From an uncultured Sphingobacteriales bacterium (GTDB taxonomy: Bacteria; Bacteroidota; Bacteroidia; Chitinophagales; Chitinophagaceae), in the NCBI GenBank assembly GCA_937871285.1, contig CALMQS010000012.1, positions 50,885 to 114,884 of the forward strand: 64,000 bases of DNA, given 5' to 3'. The translations under genes were made by a program, and so were the position numbers. Every line of letters begins with the position of its first letter. Position 1 is the stretch's first letter. Below are positions 27,460-36,562 of the stretch, one piece after another. The notes below the pieces were generated by a model that worked only from the letters and a program-made list of their open reading frames with translations, did not search any database and was not told where the DNA came from.

Positions 27460-27544
27460 TCATACCCTATACCCTATACCTCATACCTCATACCTTATAC
27501 CTTATACCCTATACCCTATACCTCATACCCTATGCCTCATACCT
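27460..27544 (-). repeat. GGTATAGGGTATGAGG-type repeat 3' of the MutS-like gene
   Basis: Twelve or so imperfect 7-bp units (plus strand ATACCCT/ATACCTC). On the minus strand, the sense of the MutS-like gene that ends at 27572, it is G-rich and lacks C. It begins about 28 bp after the stop. Confidence 0.7.
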
Positions 27545-27571
27545 GTAAATCTTCCTTTGTGTGCCCGGTTG

Positions 27572-29368
27572 TCAGCTATTAGTATCACTATTAACAATCC
27601 CCATCTGCTTCATTAAAAAAGAAGCGTTCTTGTTCCTGGCTACTCCGGGTTGCAGCTTGTAATCGAAGTGCAGGGCATCATCCTGTATAATGCTTTCAAA
27701 ACAAGCATTGCTGACTTGTCCGCTATACGTATTTTCGAGTGAGGCTAATGTGAGGTCATGGGTTGCAAAGAGGGTAATGCAGTTGTACTGCAGCAGTTGC
27801 CGGATAAACTGCTCCGATCCATAGGTTTTGTCTTCCGAATTGGTGCCGCGCAATATTTCATCAATCAGCACCAATGCAGGTTTGTTATGCTGCAGGCGCA
27901 GTATAATTTGTTGCAGGCGCTTTAGCTCAGCCATAAAATAGGAAGTATGTTCCTGCAGGGAGTCATTAACACGGATAGAGGTTAATATCTCCATAGGTGT
28001 AAAAATGAATTCCCTGGCGCAAACCGGCGCCCCGCTTTGCGCCAGGATAAGATTAACGCCCAATGTTCGTAAAAAAGTGGTTTTTCCCGACATGTTGGAC
28101 CCGGTAACCAGTACCAGCTTATTGCTTTTTCCGGTTTCAAAATCATTGGCAACCCGTTCTGTGGCAGCAATAAGCGGATGTGCCATTTGCGTAGTGCTGA
28201 TAAAAAGCGTTTCACCCGTATTAACCGAAGGATAGGTGAAACCGGGATGATTGAAGGCAAAGCCTGCAAGTGTATTTAAGCATTCTATATCTCCAACCGT
28301 GTGCAGCCACTGCGAAAAATGGCCTTTGTACCGCTCTTTCCACTGTTCCAGCGCCAGTATGCACTGCATATCATACAATATAAGGCTGTTCAGAAAAATA
28401 TTCACCAGCAGGTTCAGGCGCTGATCAAAAAAGGAAGAAAGCTTTGCCAGGCTGCCGATAGCGCCGTGGGCATTTAATGCTGTTTGGCGTAATTGCTGCA
28501 ACACGGAAGATGAGCCGGTTTCAACCGCTGCAAAAGCTTTTAAAATACCGGCATACTGGTCAAGAACTGATTGTTTTTTGCTGATAAGCTCATGCTGGCT
28601 GTGAATATATTTTGCATAGCGCGCTGTTAGCAGCCATGCGGCTATTACACCTATAGCTATATATAACATTTCGCCGGTAGCAATATAATATAAAAAGCAG
28701 GGAATATTGTACAGCGGCAGCATCCAGCGCAGTAGCTGCAGCCATCTTTTTTTGTGGAGACTGGTTGCAGGCTGCAGCCATGTTTCAAGGCTGTGCAGGT
28801 TCCCTTCTGCTTCGGCGTGTAACAAGCCCTGCGCGGTAATGAGTTGTCTCTGGTTAGCCTGGCCTGAAAGGGTTTGAACGGCTTCCTGCCGCTGTGTAAT
28901 AGCGGCAGGGTCTGACAGAGGCTGCGCTAACAAAGCGGCTAAGCCGGATTTGCCATGCGAGGTAGTACAGCGGTTCAGCAAATGAAAGAGGGAGCGGGGT
29001 CCGAAAATATCAAGATCTTCCGCATAGCCCATGCCGTTAGTGAAAAGGCTGCCGTTATCCATTTCATTGGATTCATTATTAAGAACACCCAACTCATTGC
29101 TATTGATAAATAATAATTTCTCTATGAGGGCTTTCCTTTCTTTTAGCCTTTGCGCATATATGACCAGCAGCAGGAATAGCGCAAAAAACAGTATCGAAAG
29201 AAGTAATAAGCCGGTTGAGCGCTGTGTAAAGAAAAAATAACCCGATAAACCAAAAGCAGCAAAAGCCACTAACCGGAACAGTGCCGATGCCGCTATCTTT
29301 CTTTTAAAAGACAGTACCGCTTCCGTATATAGCCGGGACTTGTTCTCGTAAAATGATTGCGCAGTCAT
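27572..29368 (-). CDS. MutS-like ATPase with N-terminal membrane segments
   Basis: A 598-residue protein. Two hydrophobic segments near residues 30-70 are followed by a further pair near 218-250, so it is probably membrane-anchored, unlike classic MutS. Residues about 260-410 resemble the MutS lever/clamp helices. The C-terminal ATPase has Walker A GSNMSGKTT (423-431), a Walker B LVLIDEILRGTNSED (about 497-511) and a histidine switch in TLFATHDLTL. It lacks the mismatch-recognition domain and a MutS2 Smr domain. Function is unknown; DNA transaction or signalling at the membrane are possibilities. A 52-aa two-span protein lies 15 bp upstream in the same direction. Confidence 0.85.
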   Translation of the reverse strand: MTAQSFYENKSRLYTEAVLSFKRKIAASALFRLVAFAAFGLSGYFFFTQRSTGLLLLSILFFALFLLLVIYAQRLKERKALIEKLLFINSNELGVLNNESNEMDNGSLFTNGMGYAEDLDIFGPRSLFHLLNRCTTSHGKSGLAALLAQPLSDPAAITQRQEAVQTLSGQANQRQLITAQGLLHAEAEGNLHSLETWLQPATSLHKKRWLQLLRWMLPLYNIPCFLYYIATGEMLYIAIGVIAAWLLTARYAKYIHSQHELISKKQSVLDQYAGILKAFAAVETGSSSVLQQLRQTALNAHGAIGSLAKLSSFFDQRLNLLVNIFLNSLILYDMQCILALEQWKERYKGHFSQWLHTVGDIECLNTLAGFAFNHPGFTYPSVNTGETLFISTTQMAHPLIAATERVANDFETGKSNKLVLVTGSNMSGKTTFLRTLGVNLILAQSGAPVCAREFIFTPMEILTSIRVNDSLQEHTSYFMAELKRLQQIILRLQHNKPALVLIDEILRGTNSEDKTYGSEQFIRQLLQYNCITLFATHDLTLASLENTYSGQVSNACFESIIQDDALHFDYKLQPGVARNKNASFLMKQMGIVNSDTNS

Positions 29369-29383
29369 TGGGCCGACTGCGGA

Positions 29384-29542
29384 TTATATGATATCAAGCG
29401 CCTTGGCAAAAAAGTAAACAACAAAAGGAAGGGTAACCGTAATGAAGTTTCCGGCGAACGCGTATACCACGAAAAAAACAACTACGGAAAGTAAGAAAAG
29501 CAGCCAGTACAGACCGCGGGATTTTTTATTGGCAGTATCCAT
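29384..29542 (-). CDS. Tiny two-span membrane protein upstream of the MutS-like gene
   Basis: A 52-residue ORF from ATG (29542-29540) to TAA (29386-29384). MDTANKKSRG is followed by two hydrophobic stretches (LYWLLFLLSVVVFFVVYAFA and VTLPFVVYFFAKAL). It ends 15 bp before the MutS-like start on the same strand, so the two are probably one operon. A TATATTTG box lies 20 bp upstream of its ATG. It may be a membrane partner of the MutS-like ATPase. I do not recognise a family. Confidence 0.65.
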   Translation of the reverse strand: MDTANKKSRGLYWLLFLLSVVVFFVVYAFAGNFITVTLPFVVYFFAKALDII

Positions 29543-29562
29543 GTCTGATCATTAATTTGCGG

Positions 29563-29570
29563 CAAATATA
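29563..29570 (-). promoter_or_regulatory. Putative -7 box of the two-gene MutS-like operon
   Basis: On the minus strand TATATTTG matches TAnnTTTG and lies 20 bp before the 52-aa ORF. No TTG -33 element is seen at the right distance. Confidence 0.45.
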
Positions 29571-29622
29571 ACGAGGATTTGCCTTCTTTAGGGTAAGAAG
29601 GAGAAAATTTATGCCCGCTCTG

Positions 29623-29630
29623 TATTTTTG
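29623..29630 (+). promoter_or_regulatory. Putative -7 box of the 4-alpha-glucanotransferase gene
   Basis: TATTTTTG matches TAnnTTTG, 63 bp before ATG 29694. It forms a divergent promoter pair with the minus-strand box at 29563-29570. Confidence 0.4.
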
Positions 29631-29693
29631 TCTCTTTACATTTACAATGTTGGGTTAACAGAAAAGCATTACCACTAAGGCAAATACACCCTT

Positions 29694-32411
29694 ATGATAA
29701 AAATTCATTTTTATATACGCTTCCATACCCAATTTGGGGAGTCGTTGCAGCTTTCGGGAAATATTCCGCAGTTAGGCAACCTTGATGACGGCGCCGCCGT
29801 TACCATGAACTACCTTAATGAGGAATATTGGAGTTATGTGCTGGAATTAAATACGTCTCCTGCAGGTTTGCCCGGTGATATCCGGTATAAATATCTTTTT
29901 AAAGATAAGATCGGCAGGGTTACAGAAGAATGGAATGATGATAAAGTGATACCTGTTCAAAAGATCACCGCCGGAGAAATACACCTGCAGGATACCTGGA
30001 ACTTTGCCGGGCAGTACGAAAATGCTTTTCTTACTTCCCCCTTCAGGGAAGTTTTGTTGCCCCCTGCTCCGTCACCGGTGAAGCCTGCGCCTTACCAGGG
30101 CAATACCCATGTTTTTAAAGTAAAAGCGCCGCTCCTTCAGAAGGATGAAGTGATTTACCTGCTTGGAGGAACTGCGGAACTGGGGGAATGGGATACAGCC
30201 CATCCGGTGTGGATGAGCAGGGAAAATAACTGGTGGACAACAAAGGTGAATCTTTCCGGCGCTGTATTCCCGGTGGCATATAAGTATGCTGTTTATCATA
30301 TTAAAACCAAAGCGTTTATCCGTTATGAAGATGGCGATAACCGTTTGCTCCACGATAACGGGGGTAAAAAAAAGCTAACCATTTTACATGATGGTTTTGT
30401 GCATTTTATGCATGCTGCCTGGCGGGGAGCGGGCGTAAACATACCCGTATTCAGCCTCAGAAGTAAAAAAAGCCTAGGCACGGGTGAGTTTACTGATATC
30501 AAATTGCTGGTTGACTGGGCTAAAAAAACCGGTATGCGTATGATACAACTGTTACCCGTGAATGATACAACGGCCACGCATACCTGGAAAGACTCGTATC
30601 CCTACAATGCTATTTCCGCCTTTGCATTGCATCCCCTGTATCTTAATGTGGAGATAATAGCCCGGGAAGAAGATGCGCAGATCATACGATTGCTCGGAAA
30701 AAAAAGAAAGCAGTTAAACGACCTGGCGGAAATTGATTACGAAGAAGTGATGCGGTATAAATGGGAGATCATCAAACAATTATACCACGCACAAAAAAAG
30801 GCATTCTTTGGGCAGGAAGCATACAGGCAGTTCATGGAAGATAACCACCATTGGTTAATTCCTTATGCAGCGTACAGCTACCTGCGGGATACATACAAAA
30901 CATCGAAATACACCGAATGGAGCCAGTACAGCAACTACGATAAAAAGACTGTAGAAAAGTTATCGGGCGCTGCTCAAAAGCATTTTGACGGGATAGGGAT
31001 ATACTATTTCATACAGTTTCATCTTCATACACAATTAAAAGATGCTACCGGCTATGCGCATGCGAACGGAATAATTGTAAAAGGCGATCTGCCTATTGGC
31101 GTAAACCGGTATAGCTGCGATGCCTGGATGGAGCCCGAACTCTTTCATATGGATATGCAGGCCGGCGCGCCACCCGATGACTTTGCCGTAAAGGGGCAAA
31201 ACTGGGGCTTCCCAACCTATAACTGGGAACGTATGCAGCAGAACGGGTACGAGTGGTGGCACCGGCGGTTTAAGCAGATGAGCAACTATTTTGACGCTTT
31301 TCGCGTAGATCATGTGCTGGGCTTTTTCAGGATATGGAGCATTCCCGCTCATGCTGTGGAAGGCGTAATGGGCCGTTTTGTACCGGCAATTCCTGTTGAC
31401 GTGGCAACATTTTCTGAAAGAGGGATAGCTTTCGATTACAGCCGGTTTTGTGAACCTTATATCACCGATGCGGTTTTGTATGAATTACTGGGAGAAAACA
31501 GGAACCTGGTTAAGGATTTTCTTGAATTACGCCAGGATGGCTCGTATGCGCTTAAGCCGTCATTCTCAACCCAGCGTAAAGCAGCGGCTTATTTTTCTTC
31601 CCTGGAAATAAATGAAGAAAATATACTGCTTCAGTCGGCATTATATGATTTGATTTCCAATGTGATCCTTTTTGAAGAAGAAGGCTCGCAGCAACAGCAA
31701 TTTCATTTCAGGATAGACATAGAGAATACCATTTCATTCCGCCATTTAGATGGTTATACACAGCACCAACTGAAAGTATTGTATGTTGACTACTTCTTTC
31801 ACAGGCAGGAGGAACTTTGGGCAACACAGGCCATGTATAAGCTGCCCGCGCTCAAAAAATCAACTAATATGCTGGTTTGCGGCGAGGATTTGGGTATGGT
31901 GCCGCGTTGTGTGCCCGAAATTATGCGGCAACTGGGAATATTAAGCCTCGAAATTCAGCGCATGCCCAAACAGGCGGGAGCAGCATTTTTCAATCCCGCC
32001 AACGCGCCCCGGTTATCTGTTGTTACGCCATCAACGCACGACATGAGCACCATACGGGCCTGGTGGGAAGAGAACAGGGAAGAAACACAACATTTTTTCA
32101 ACAATGAGATGCAGCATCCCGGGCTTGCGCCTTATTATTGCGAGCCCTGGATCAATAAAGCCATCGTTATACAGCATTTATATTCACCTGCCATGTGGAG
32201 CGTTTTTTTATTGCAGGACCTGATGGGCATTGATGGAAAAATAAGGAGGGAGGATCCGGCTCAGGAACGCATTAATGTACCGGCTATTCCGCGGTATTAC
32301 TGGCGCTACCGTATGCATATTACCTTAGAGCAACTTTTAAAAGAAAATGATTTTAATAACGAACTGATCAGTTATATACATTCAAGCGGCAGGGCAGGCG
32401 CAGGATTTTAA
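29694..32411 (+). CDS. malQ: 4-alpha-glucanotransferase with tandem CBM20 (DPE2-like)
   Basis: A 905-residue enzyme. Two N-terminal CBM20 starch-binding domains (about 1-105 with GESLQLSGNIPQLGNLDD, and about 135-245 with LLGGTAELGEWDT) precede a GH77 catalytic domain from about 255. The GH77 motifs are LPIGVNRYSCDAW, PPDDFAVKGQNWGFP, FRVDHVLGFFRIW (nucleophile Asp), CGEDLGMVP (acid/base Glu) and STHDMSTIR. This layout matches plant DPE2 and its bacterial relatives rather than short MalQ. It should move glucosyl units between maltose/malto-oligosaccharides and soluble glycans in the cytoplasm. No signal peptide is seen. Confidence 0.93.
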   Translation: MIKIHFYIRFHTQFGESLQLSGNIPQLGNLDDGAAVTMNYLNEEYWSYVLELNTSPAGLPGDIRYKYLFKDKIGRVTEEWNDDKVIPVQKITAGEIHLQDTWNFAGQYENAFLTSPFREVLLPPAPSPVKPAPYQGNTHVFKVKAPLLQKDEVIYLLGGTAELGEWDTAHPVWMSRENNWWTTKVNLSGAVFPVAYKYAVYHIKTKAFIRYEDGDNRLLHDNGGKKKLTILHDGFVHFMHAAWRGAGVNIPVFSLRSKKSLGTGEFTDIKLLVDWAKKTGMRMIQLLPVNDTTATHTWKDSYPYNAISAFALHPLYLNVEIIAREEDAQIIRLLGKKRKQLNDLAEIDYEEVMRYKWEIIKQLYHAQKKAFFGQEAYRQFMEDNHHWLIPYAAYSYLRDTYKTSKYTEWSQYSNYDKKTVEKLSGAAQKHFDGIGIYYFIQFHLHTQLKDATGYAHANGIIVKGDLPIGVNRYSCDAWMEPELFHMDMQAGAPPDDFAVKGQNWGFPTYNWERMQQNGYEWWHRRFKQMSNYFDAFRVDHVLGFFRIWSIPAHAVEGVMGRFVPAIPVDVATFSERGIAFDYSRFCEPYITDAVLYELLGENRNLVKDFLELRQDGSYALKPSFSTQRKAAAYFSSLEINEENILLQSALYDLISNVILFEEEGSQQQQFHFRIDIENTISFRHLDGYTQHQLKVLYVDYFFHRQEELWATQAMYKLPALKKSTNMLVCGEDLGMVPRCVPEIMRQLGILSLEIQRMPKQAGAAFFNPANAPRLSVVTPSTHDMSTIRAWWEENREETQHFFNNEMQHPGLAPYYCEPWINKAIVIQHLYSPAMWSVFLLQDLMGIDGKIRREDPAQERINVPAIPRYYWRYRMHITLEQLLKENDFNNELISYIHSSGRAGAGF

Positions 32412-32690
32412 ATTTGTGTAGATTTTCAAGCAAAGAACGCAAAGGAACAACGGACCCAAAGAAAGATTTGGATACTGTTACGCCACGAATTCCAGCGGAC
32501 TGCAAGCGGACCGATTTAAAAATACAACTTAAGCCAGCCACGAATGCACGAATAAAATGCACTAAATATTTCTCTCCGTGTGCCTTTATGCCGTTGTATC
32601 TCCGTGATTGAGGCCTGCCTCCGGACGGGCAGATAAGGGGCAATGAGAGCGAAGAAAAACCATAAACCATAAACTCCCAAACTTCTCCAT
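32412..32690. other. Intergenic mosaic of word-like repeats
   Basis: No gene is supported. It contains AGCAAAGAACGCAAAGG, CCACGAATTCC/CCACGAATGCACGAAT, a CTGCC...GGCAG palindrome and AAACCATAAACCATAAAC. These words recur elsewhere in the window (for example 36.3 and 44.2 kb). Confidence 0.5.
32615..32632. repeat. CTGCCT...GGCAG palindromic repeat, copy 1
   Basis: CTGCCTCCGGACGGGCAG. It has a 5-bp GC-rich stem with an internal TCCGGA. Related palindromes lie at 40501-40518 and 41452-41465. Confidence 0.5.
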
Positions 32691-33728
32691 ATGGGCATTA
32701 AAATACAATACCGGCATAATAATTTAAAATTCAGGTATCCCTTCACTATTTCCAAAGGAACAAAAACGCATCAGCCTTCATTGCTGGTGGAGCTGAACTT
32801 TAATGGTGTTAAAGGTTACGGGGAAGCGCCGGCAATAACCTATTATGATGTAACAGTTGAAAAAATGATAACGGATATTGAGCGGAAGAAGGCGTTTATT
32901 GAAAAGTTTTCTTTTACCCATCCCGATCGTTACTGGCATTACCTGCATCACCTTTTCCCGGCCAATCCCTTTCTGGTAGCAGCATTGGATATCGCCGCCT
33001 GGGATATCTACGGGAAATTAAAAAAACAGCCGCTTTACGGGTTGTGGAATACAGACATTTCAGCAGCACCGCTAACGGATTATACCATTGGCATTGATTC
33101 CATTGAAAAAATGCTGGGGAAAATGGAGGAAAAGCCCTGGCCGGTATATAAAATAAAATTAGGTACCAAGGAAGATATTGCCATTATGGAAGCATTACGC
33201 AAACATTCTGATGCAGTGTTCAGGGTAGATGCCAATGCGGGGTGGACAGTGGAGGAAGCGCTGGATATATTGCCGGTGCTGCAGCAACTGGATGTAGAGC
33301 TGGTGGAACAGCCTTTGGCTAAGGACAACTGGGAGGGTATGAAAATATTATATGAGCAATCGCCGTTGCCTTTAATTGCGGATGAAAGCTGTGCGGGGGA
33401 AGCCGATGTAAAAAAGTGCCGGGGCTATTTTCACGGCATCAATATCAAGCTCACCAAGTGCAGCGGCATTACGCCTGCATTGCGTATGATTGCCGAAGCG
33501 AAGCAACTGGATATGAAGGTCATGCTGGGTTGCATGAATGAAAGCACGGTGGGCACGGCGGCTATGGTTCACCTGTCGCCGCAGGTAGATTATATGGACG
33601 CTGATGGCCCTTTGCTGCTGGAGGAAGACATAGCCGAAGGCTTGCATTATGATTTTGGAAAGATAATGCCAACGGCAGCTCCGGGACTGGGGGTGAGGAT
33701 CAGGGATGAGGTTGCTGATTTGGGTTGA
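32691..33728 (+). CDS. L-Ala-D/L-Glu (dipeptide) epimerase, enolase superfamily
   Basis: A 345-residue protein. An N-terminal capping domain (about 1-120) ends in AALDIAAWDIYGKL, and a TIM-like barrel follows. Catalytic features are YKIKLGT (first Lys of KxK type), FRVDANAGW and VELVEQPL (metal ligands), IADESC (third ligand), NIKLTKCSG (second catalytic Lys) and MDADGP near the end. The last is the DxD that binds the dipeptide amino group in Ala-Glu epimerases. The family recycles murein peptides by epimerising L-Ala-D-Glu. The substrate could be another dipeptide. Confidence 0.88.
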   Translation: MGIKIQYRHNNLKFRYPFTISKGTKTHQPSLLVELNFNGVKGYGEAPAITYYDVTVEKMITDIERKKAFIEKFSFTHPDRYWHYLHHLFPANPFLVAALDIAAWDIYGKLKKQPLYGLWNTDISAAPLTDYTIGIDSIEKMLGKMEEKPWPVYKIKLGTKEDIAIMEALRKHSDAVFRVDANAGWTVEEALDILPVLQQLDVELVEQPLAKDNWEGMKILYEQSPLPLIADESCAGEADVKKCRGYFHGINIKLTKCSGITPALRMIAEAKQLDMKVMLGCMNESTVGTAAMVHLSPQVDYMDADGPLLLEEDIAEGLHYDFGKIMPTAAPGLGVRIRDEVADLG

Positions 33729-33754
33729 TGTTGCAGGTACAGGTTGCACGGCTT

Positions 33755-33795
33755 AAATAAAAAAGCGTTGCGGATACTTAGCATATCCGCAACGC
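33755..33795 (-). terminator. Strong intrinsic terminator of the DUF1080 gene
   Basis: A perfect 12-bp stem, GCGTTGCGGATA/TATCCGCAACGC (33765-33776 and 33784-33795), has a 7-nt loop. On the minus strand it is followed by TTTTTTATTT, about 50 bp after the DUF1080 stop. Confidence 0.9.
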
Positions 33796-33843
33796 CGAAC
33801 TGATCTTATCATTAATGTGATGTAAGAAATATAGAAATCATTT

Positions 33844-34440
33844 TTACAGTTCCTTAATCTTTATATTTTTCCACCTTACTTTTATACCGCCGCCATCGTG
33901 GATCTGCAGGGCGATAAAACCTTCTCCCTTACCAATTTTTTCGTCTTTCAGGGTAATCATTTCATGACCATTCACCCAGGTGGTTACTTCATCGCCCACC
34001 ACCCTTAAGCGATAGGTATTCCATTTGCCGTATTTAAGGAATTTATCCTTTTCTGCTTCGGGCTTAATCAGCCAGCCGCGTCCGTACGATTCGTAAATAC
34101 CACCTGTATTGCTGCCGGGAGGCGCCACTTCGGCCTGCCACCCGCTGATCTTTACACCATCAATGGTGGAGCGAAAAAAGATGCCGCTGTTTCCTTCCGC
34201 CTCCTGCTTGAACTGCAGAGTAAGATCAAAATCCTTATAATTTTTATCGGTAGACAGGTAGCCGTAAGCCTTATCCGGCCCACTTTCACAGATCAGCTCA
34301 CCCTTTTCCACATACCATTTTTCGGTACCGTTGATCGTCCAGCCCGAAAGATCTTTGCCATTAAAAATAGAAACGGCTTTTTGCGCAAATAAGTTAGCGC
34401 TGAGGAGCGCTGCTGCCAGCAGGAAAAATGTCTTTTTCAA
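33844..34440 (-). CDS. Secreted DUF1080 (3-keto-disaccharide hydrolase-like) protein
   Basis: A 198-residue protein with a clear signal peptide (MKKTFFLLAAALLSANLFAQ). The rest is the DUF1080 concanavalin-like beta-sandwich: SIFNGKDLSGWTING, GELICESG, FDLTLQFKQEAEGNSGIFFRS, GIYESYGRGWL, WNTYRLRVVGDEVTTWVNG and GFIALQIHDGGG. Characterised relatives are 3-keto-glucoside hydrolases that cleave glycosides after C3 oxidation, and others bind glycans. No partner oxidoreductase of the Gfo/Idh type sits next to it here. A strong terminator closes its transcript. Confidence 0.9.
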   Translation of the reverse strand: MKKTFFLLAAALLSANLFAQKAVSIFNGKDLSGWTINGTEKWYVEKGELICESGPDKAYGYLSTDKNYKDFDLTLQFKQEAEGNSGIFFRSTIDGVKISGWQAEVAPPGSNTGGIYESYGRGWLIKPEAEKDKFLKYGKWNTYRLRVVGDEVTTWVNGHEMITLKDEKIGKGEGFIALQIHDGGGIKVRWKNIKIKEL

Positions 34441-34528
34441 ATGATGTGTAATTAAGTGGTTAATGATATCGTGTTTGTTAAATCGCTTGTTTCGTTTGTA
34501 CTGACCCGTTAGTATCGTGATGCTTACA

Positions 34529-34560
34529 TCTCAAATCAGAAATCTCAAATTTCAAATCTT
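34529..34560 (-). repeat. ATTTGAGATTTGAAATTT-type repeat 3' of the E2 gene
   Basis: On the minus strand GATTTGAAATTTGAGATTT begins directly after the TGA at 34561. It is C-free apart from one position further on. Same words as at 36532, 40521 and 51589. Confidence 0.65.
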
Positions 34561-36225
34561 TCACACCAGCATCGTTACCGGGTTTTCTAAGTATTTTTTA
34601 AAGGTTTGTAAAAACGCGGCGCCTACAGCACCATCCACGCTCCTGTGGTCGCAGCTTAGTGTTATTTTCATGATATTGCTTACGCCAAATCCATCGCCTT
34701 TTTTTACTACGGTTTCTTTAATACGGCCCACCGCCATGATCGCGCTGTCGGGGGGGTTGATGATAGCGGTAAACTCATCAATATCCATCATGCCCAGGTT
34801 AGAAATGGTAAAGGTGTTGCCGCTAAACTCGTTGGGCTGTAATTTTTTATTGCGCGCACGGCCGCTCAGCTCTTTACTTTCCGCGGCAATCTGGCTCAGC
34901 GATTTCTGATCGGCAAAACGCACTACCGGCACAATCAGCCCGTCTTCAATGGCTACCGCTATGCCCACATGAATATGGTGCCACTGGCGTATGCTTTCGT
35001 TCATCCAGCTACTGTTTACCGCCGGGTGCCGGCGTAAAGCCATAGCCGCGGCTTTTACCACCATATCATTAAAGCTGATCTTTGCCGGGCTTACTTCATT
35101 CATCTGCGCGCGGGCAGCAATGGCATTGTCCATTACTATTTCCATAGTAAGATAAAAATGCGGCGCGGCAAACTTGCTTTCGCTAAGGCGGCGGGCAATT
35201 ACTTTACGAATCTGGTTCAGGCTGATGTCGGTATATCCTTCTGTTCCGGGAGCAGCCGTAAAGGCAGGCACCGTAACGGCAGCAGGAGCAGTTGCTGTTG
35301 CTGCGGCAGCAGGAGTATAGTTGTCAATATCTTTTTTAATGATCCTCCCGCCATCGCCGCTGCCCTGTACTAATTTCAGGTCAACACCTTTATCCTTCGC
35401 TATTTTTTTGGCTAATGGCGAAGCTTTAATTCTTCCGTCTTCACTGGCTCCCGGTGTGGTGGCTGCCGGCTGTTGCGGAGCGGTTGTAGCTGCCGGAGCC
35501 TGCTCTTTGCCGGGAGCGGCTGAGGCTTGTTGCGCATCCTGGGGGTTGTTTAAAGAAGCTACTAATGCGCTCACATCTGTTCCTTCTTTGCCAATAATGG
35601 CGATGACATCATTCACTTTTGCGGCTTCTCCTTCAGGGGTACCTATATATAATAAAGTGCCATCCGTATAACCCACCACTTCCATAGTGGCTTTATCGGT
35701 TTCCACATCGGCCAGATTATCATCGCTTTTCACCTTATCGCCCACCTGCTTATTCCATTGCACAATTTTTCCTTCCGTCATGGTATCGCTCAGCAGCGGC
35801 ATGCGTATAACGGTAACGCCCAACTGCTCCGGAGTTACCGCGGAAGCCTGCTTTTGGGGGGCTTCAGCTTTAGGAGCGCCATTGGATACGGAAGCTTTTC
35901 CGGCGGGCTCCGGCTCTTCTTTTTGTTCCGCTTCCTTTTTAGGTGCTTCGCCGGATGCGGCGCCCAATGCGGCTTTATAATCTTCACCCTCCTTTCCGAT
36001 CACAGCAATAACTTCTTCTACCTTTACGCTTTTTCCTTTTTCCACGCCTATATATAATATGGTGCCCTCGTTATAGCTTTCCAGCTCCATAGTGGCTTTG
36101 TCTGTTTCAACTTCGGCCAACAGATCGCCGGGTTTAACCTTATCGCCTACTTTTTTATGCCATTCCACGATCACGCCCTCTGTCATGGTATCGCTCATTC
36201 GTGGCATTTTAATAACTTCAGCCAT
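34561..36225 (-). CDS. pdhC: Pyruvate dehydrogenase complex E2 (dihydrolipoamide acetyltransferase)
   Basis: A 554-residue protein. Two lipoyl domains carry the lipoylation motif ETDKATME with Lys43 and Lys178. They are joined by Ala/Pro/Glu-rich linkers. A peripheral-subunit-binding domain follows (about 262-300, ASPLAKKIAKDKGVDL and GSGDGGRIIKKDI), and then the catalytic domain ends in CDHRSVDGAVGA, where His is the acetyl-transfer base. It forms the core of the complex that makes acetyl-CoA from pyruvate. The E1 and E3 genes are not in the window. The pyruvate rather than 2-oxoglutarate assignment rests on the two-lipoyl architecture and linkers. Confidence 0.92.
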   Translation of the reverse strand: MAEVIKMPRMSDTMTEGVIVEWHKKVGDKVKPGDLLAEVETDKATMELESYNEGTILYIGVEKGKSVKVEEVIAVIGKEGEDYKAALGAASGEAPKKEAEQKEEPEPAGKASVSNGAPKAEAPQKQASAVTPEQLGVTVIRMPLLSDTMTEGKIVQWNKQVGDKVKSDDNLADVETDKATMEVVGYTDGTLLYIGTPEGEAAKVNDVIAIIGKEGTDVSALVASLNNPQDAQQASAAPGKEQAPAATTAPQQPAATTPGASEDGRIKASPLAKKIAKDKGVDLKLVQGSGDGGRIIKKDIDNYTPAAAATATAPAAVTVPAFTAAPGTEGYTDISLNQIRKVIARRLSESKFAAPHFYLTMEIVMDNAIAARAQMNEVSPAKISFNDMVVKAAAMALRRHPAVNSSWMNESIRQWHHIHVGIAVAIEDGLIVPVVRFADQKSLSQIAAESKELSGRARNKKLQPNEFSGNTFTISNLGMMDIDEFTAIINPPDSAIMAVGRIKETVVKKGDGFGVSNIMKITLSCDHRSVDGAVGAAFLQTFKKYLENPVTMLV

Positions 36226-36562
36226 ACTATATATGAAATTTAAGTTTAAGATGTGTTTGGAAGGTCGAAATTAAGGCAAAAAGCGCAAATGAAATGTGCC
36301 GTGTTTATTTTTATGCCGGTACCCGCAGAAGCCATCCTGCTGCCACGAATTTCAGAAATAGTTTACAATTGATTTTTAAATGGCCGATTTGAATTTTTTG
36401 CCGCAGATTCGCAGATGAAAACTACTAATCTGCGGTATGTCTTACGGTATCAATAACAACAATCATTCTATACAATTTCTTAAATCAGGGTATAAAAGAA
36501 AACATTCTCCGGATGCGATGAAAATGCCCTGTCTCAAATATTAAATGTCAAATCTCAAATTT
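36226..36562. other. Intergenic stretch between dnaX and the E2 gene
   Basis: No gene is supported. It holds CCACGAATTTCAGAAAT, an inverted CCGCAGATTCGCAGAT...ATCTGCGG pair (about 36401-36436) and the 3' dnaX repeat at 36532-36562. Confidence 0.5.
36532..36562 (-). repeat. ATTTGAGATTTGA-type repeat 3' of dnaX
   Basis: On the minus strand AAATTTGAGATTTGACATTT followed by AATATTTGAGAC begins directly after the dnaX stop. Confidence 0.65.

Noticed and set aside
27460..27544. Short tandem array that might be read as a CRISPR or telomere-like array
   Set aside because: Units are only about 7 bp, imperfect and without spacers, and no cas genes are present.
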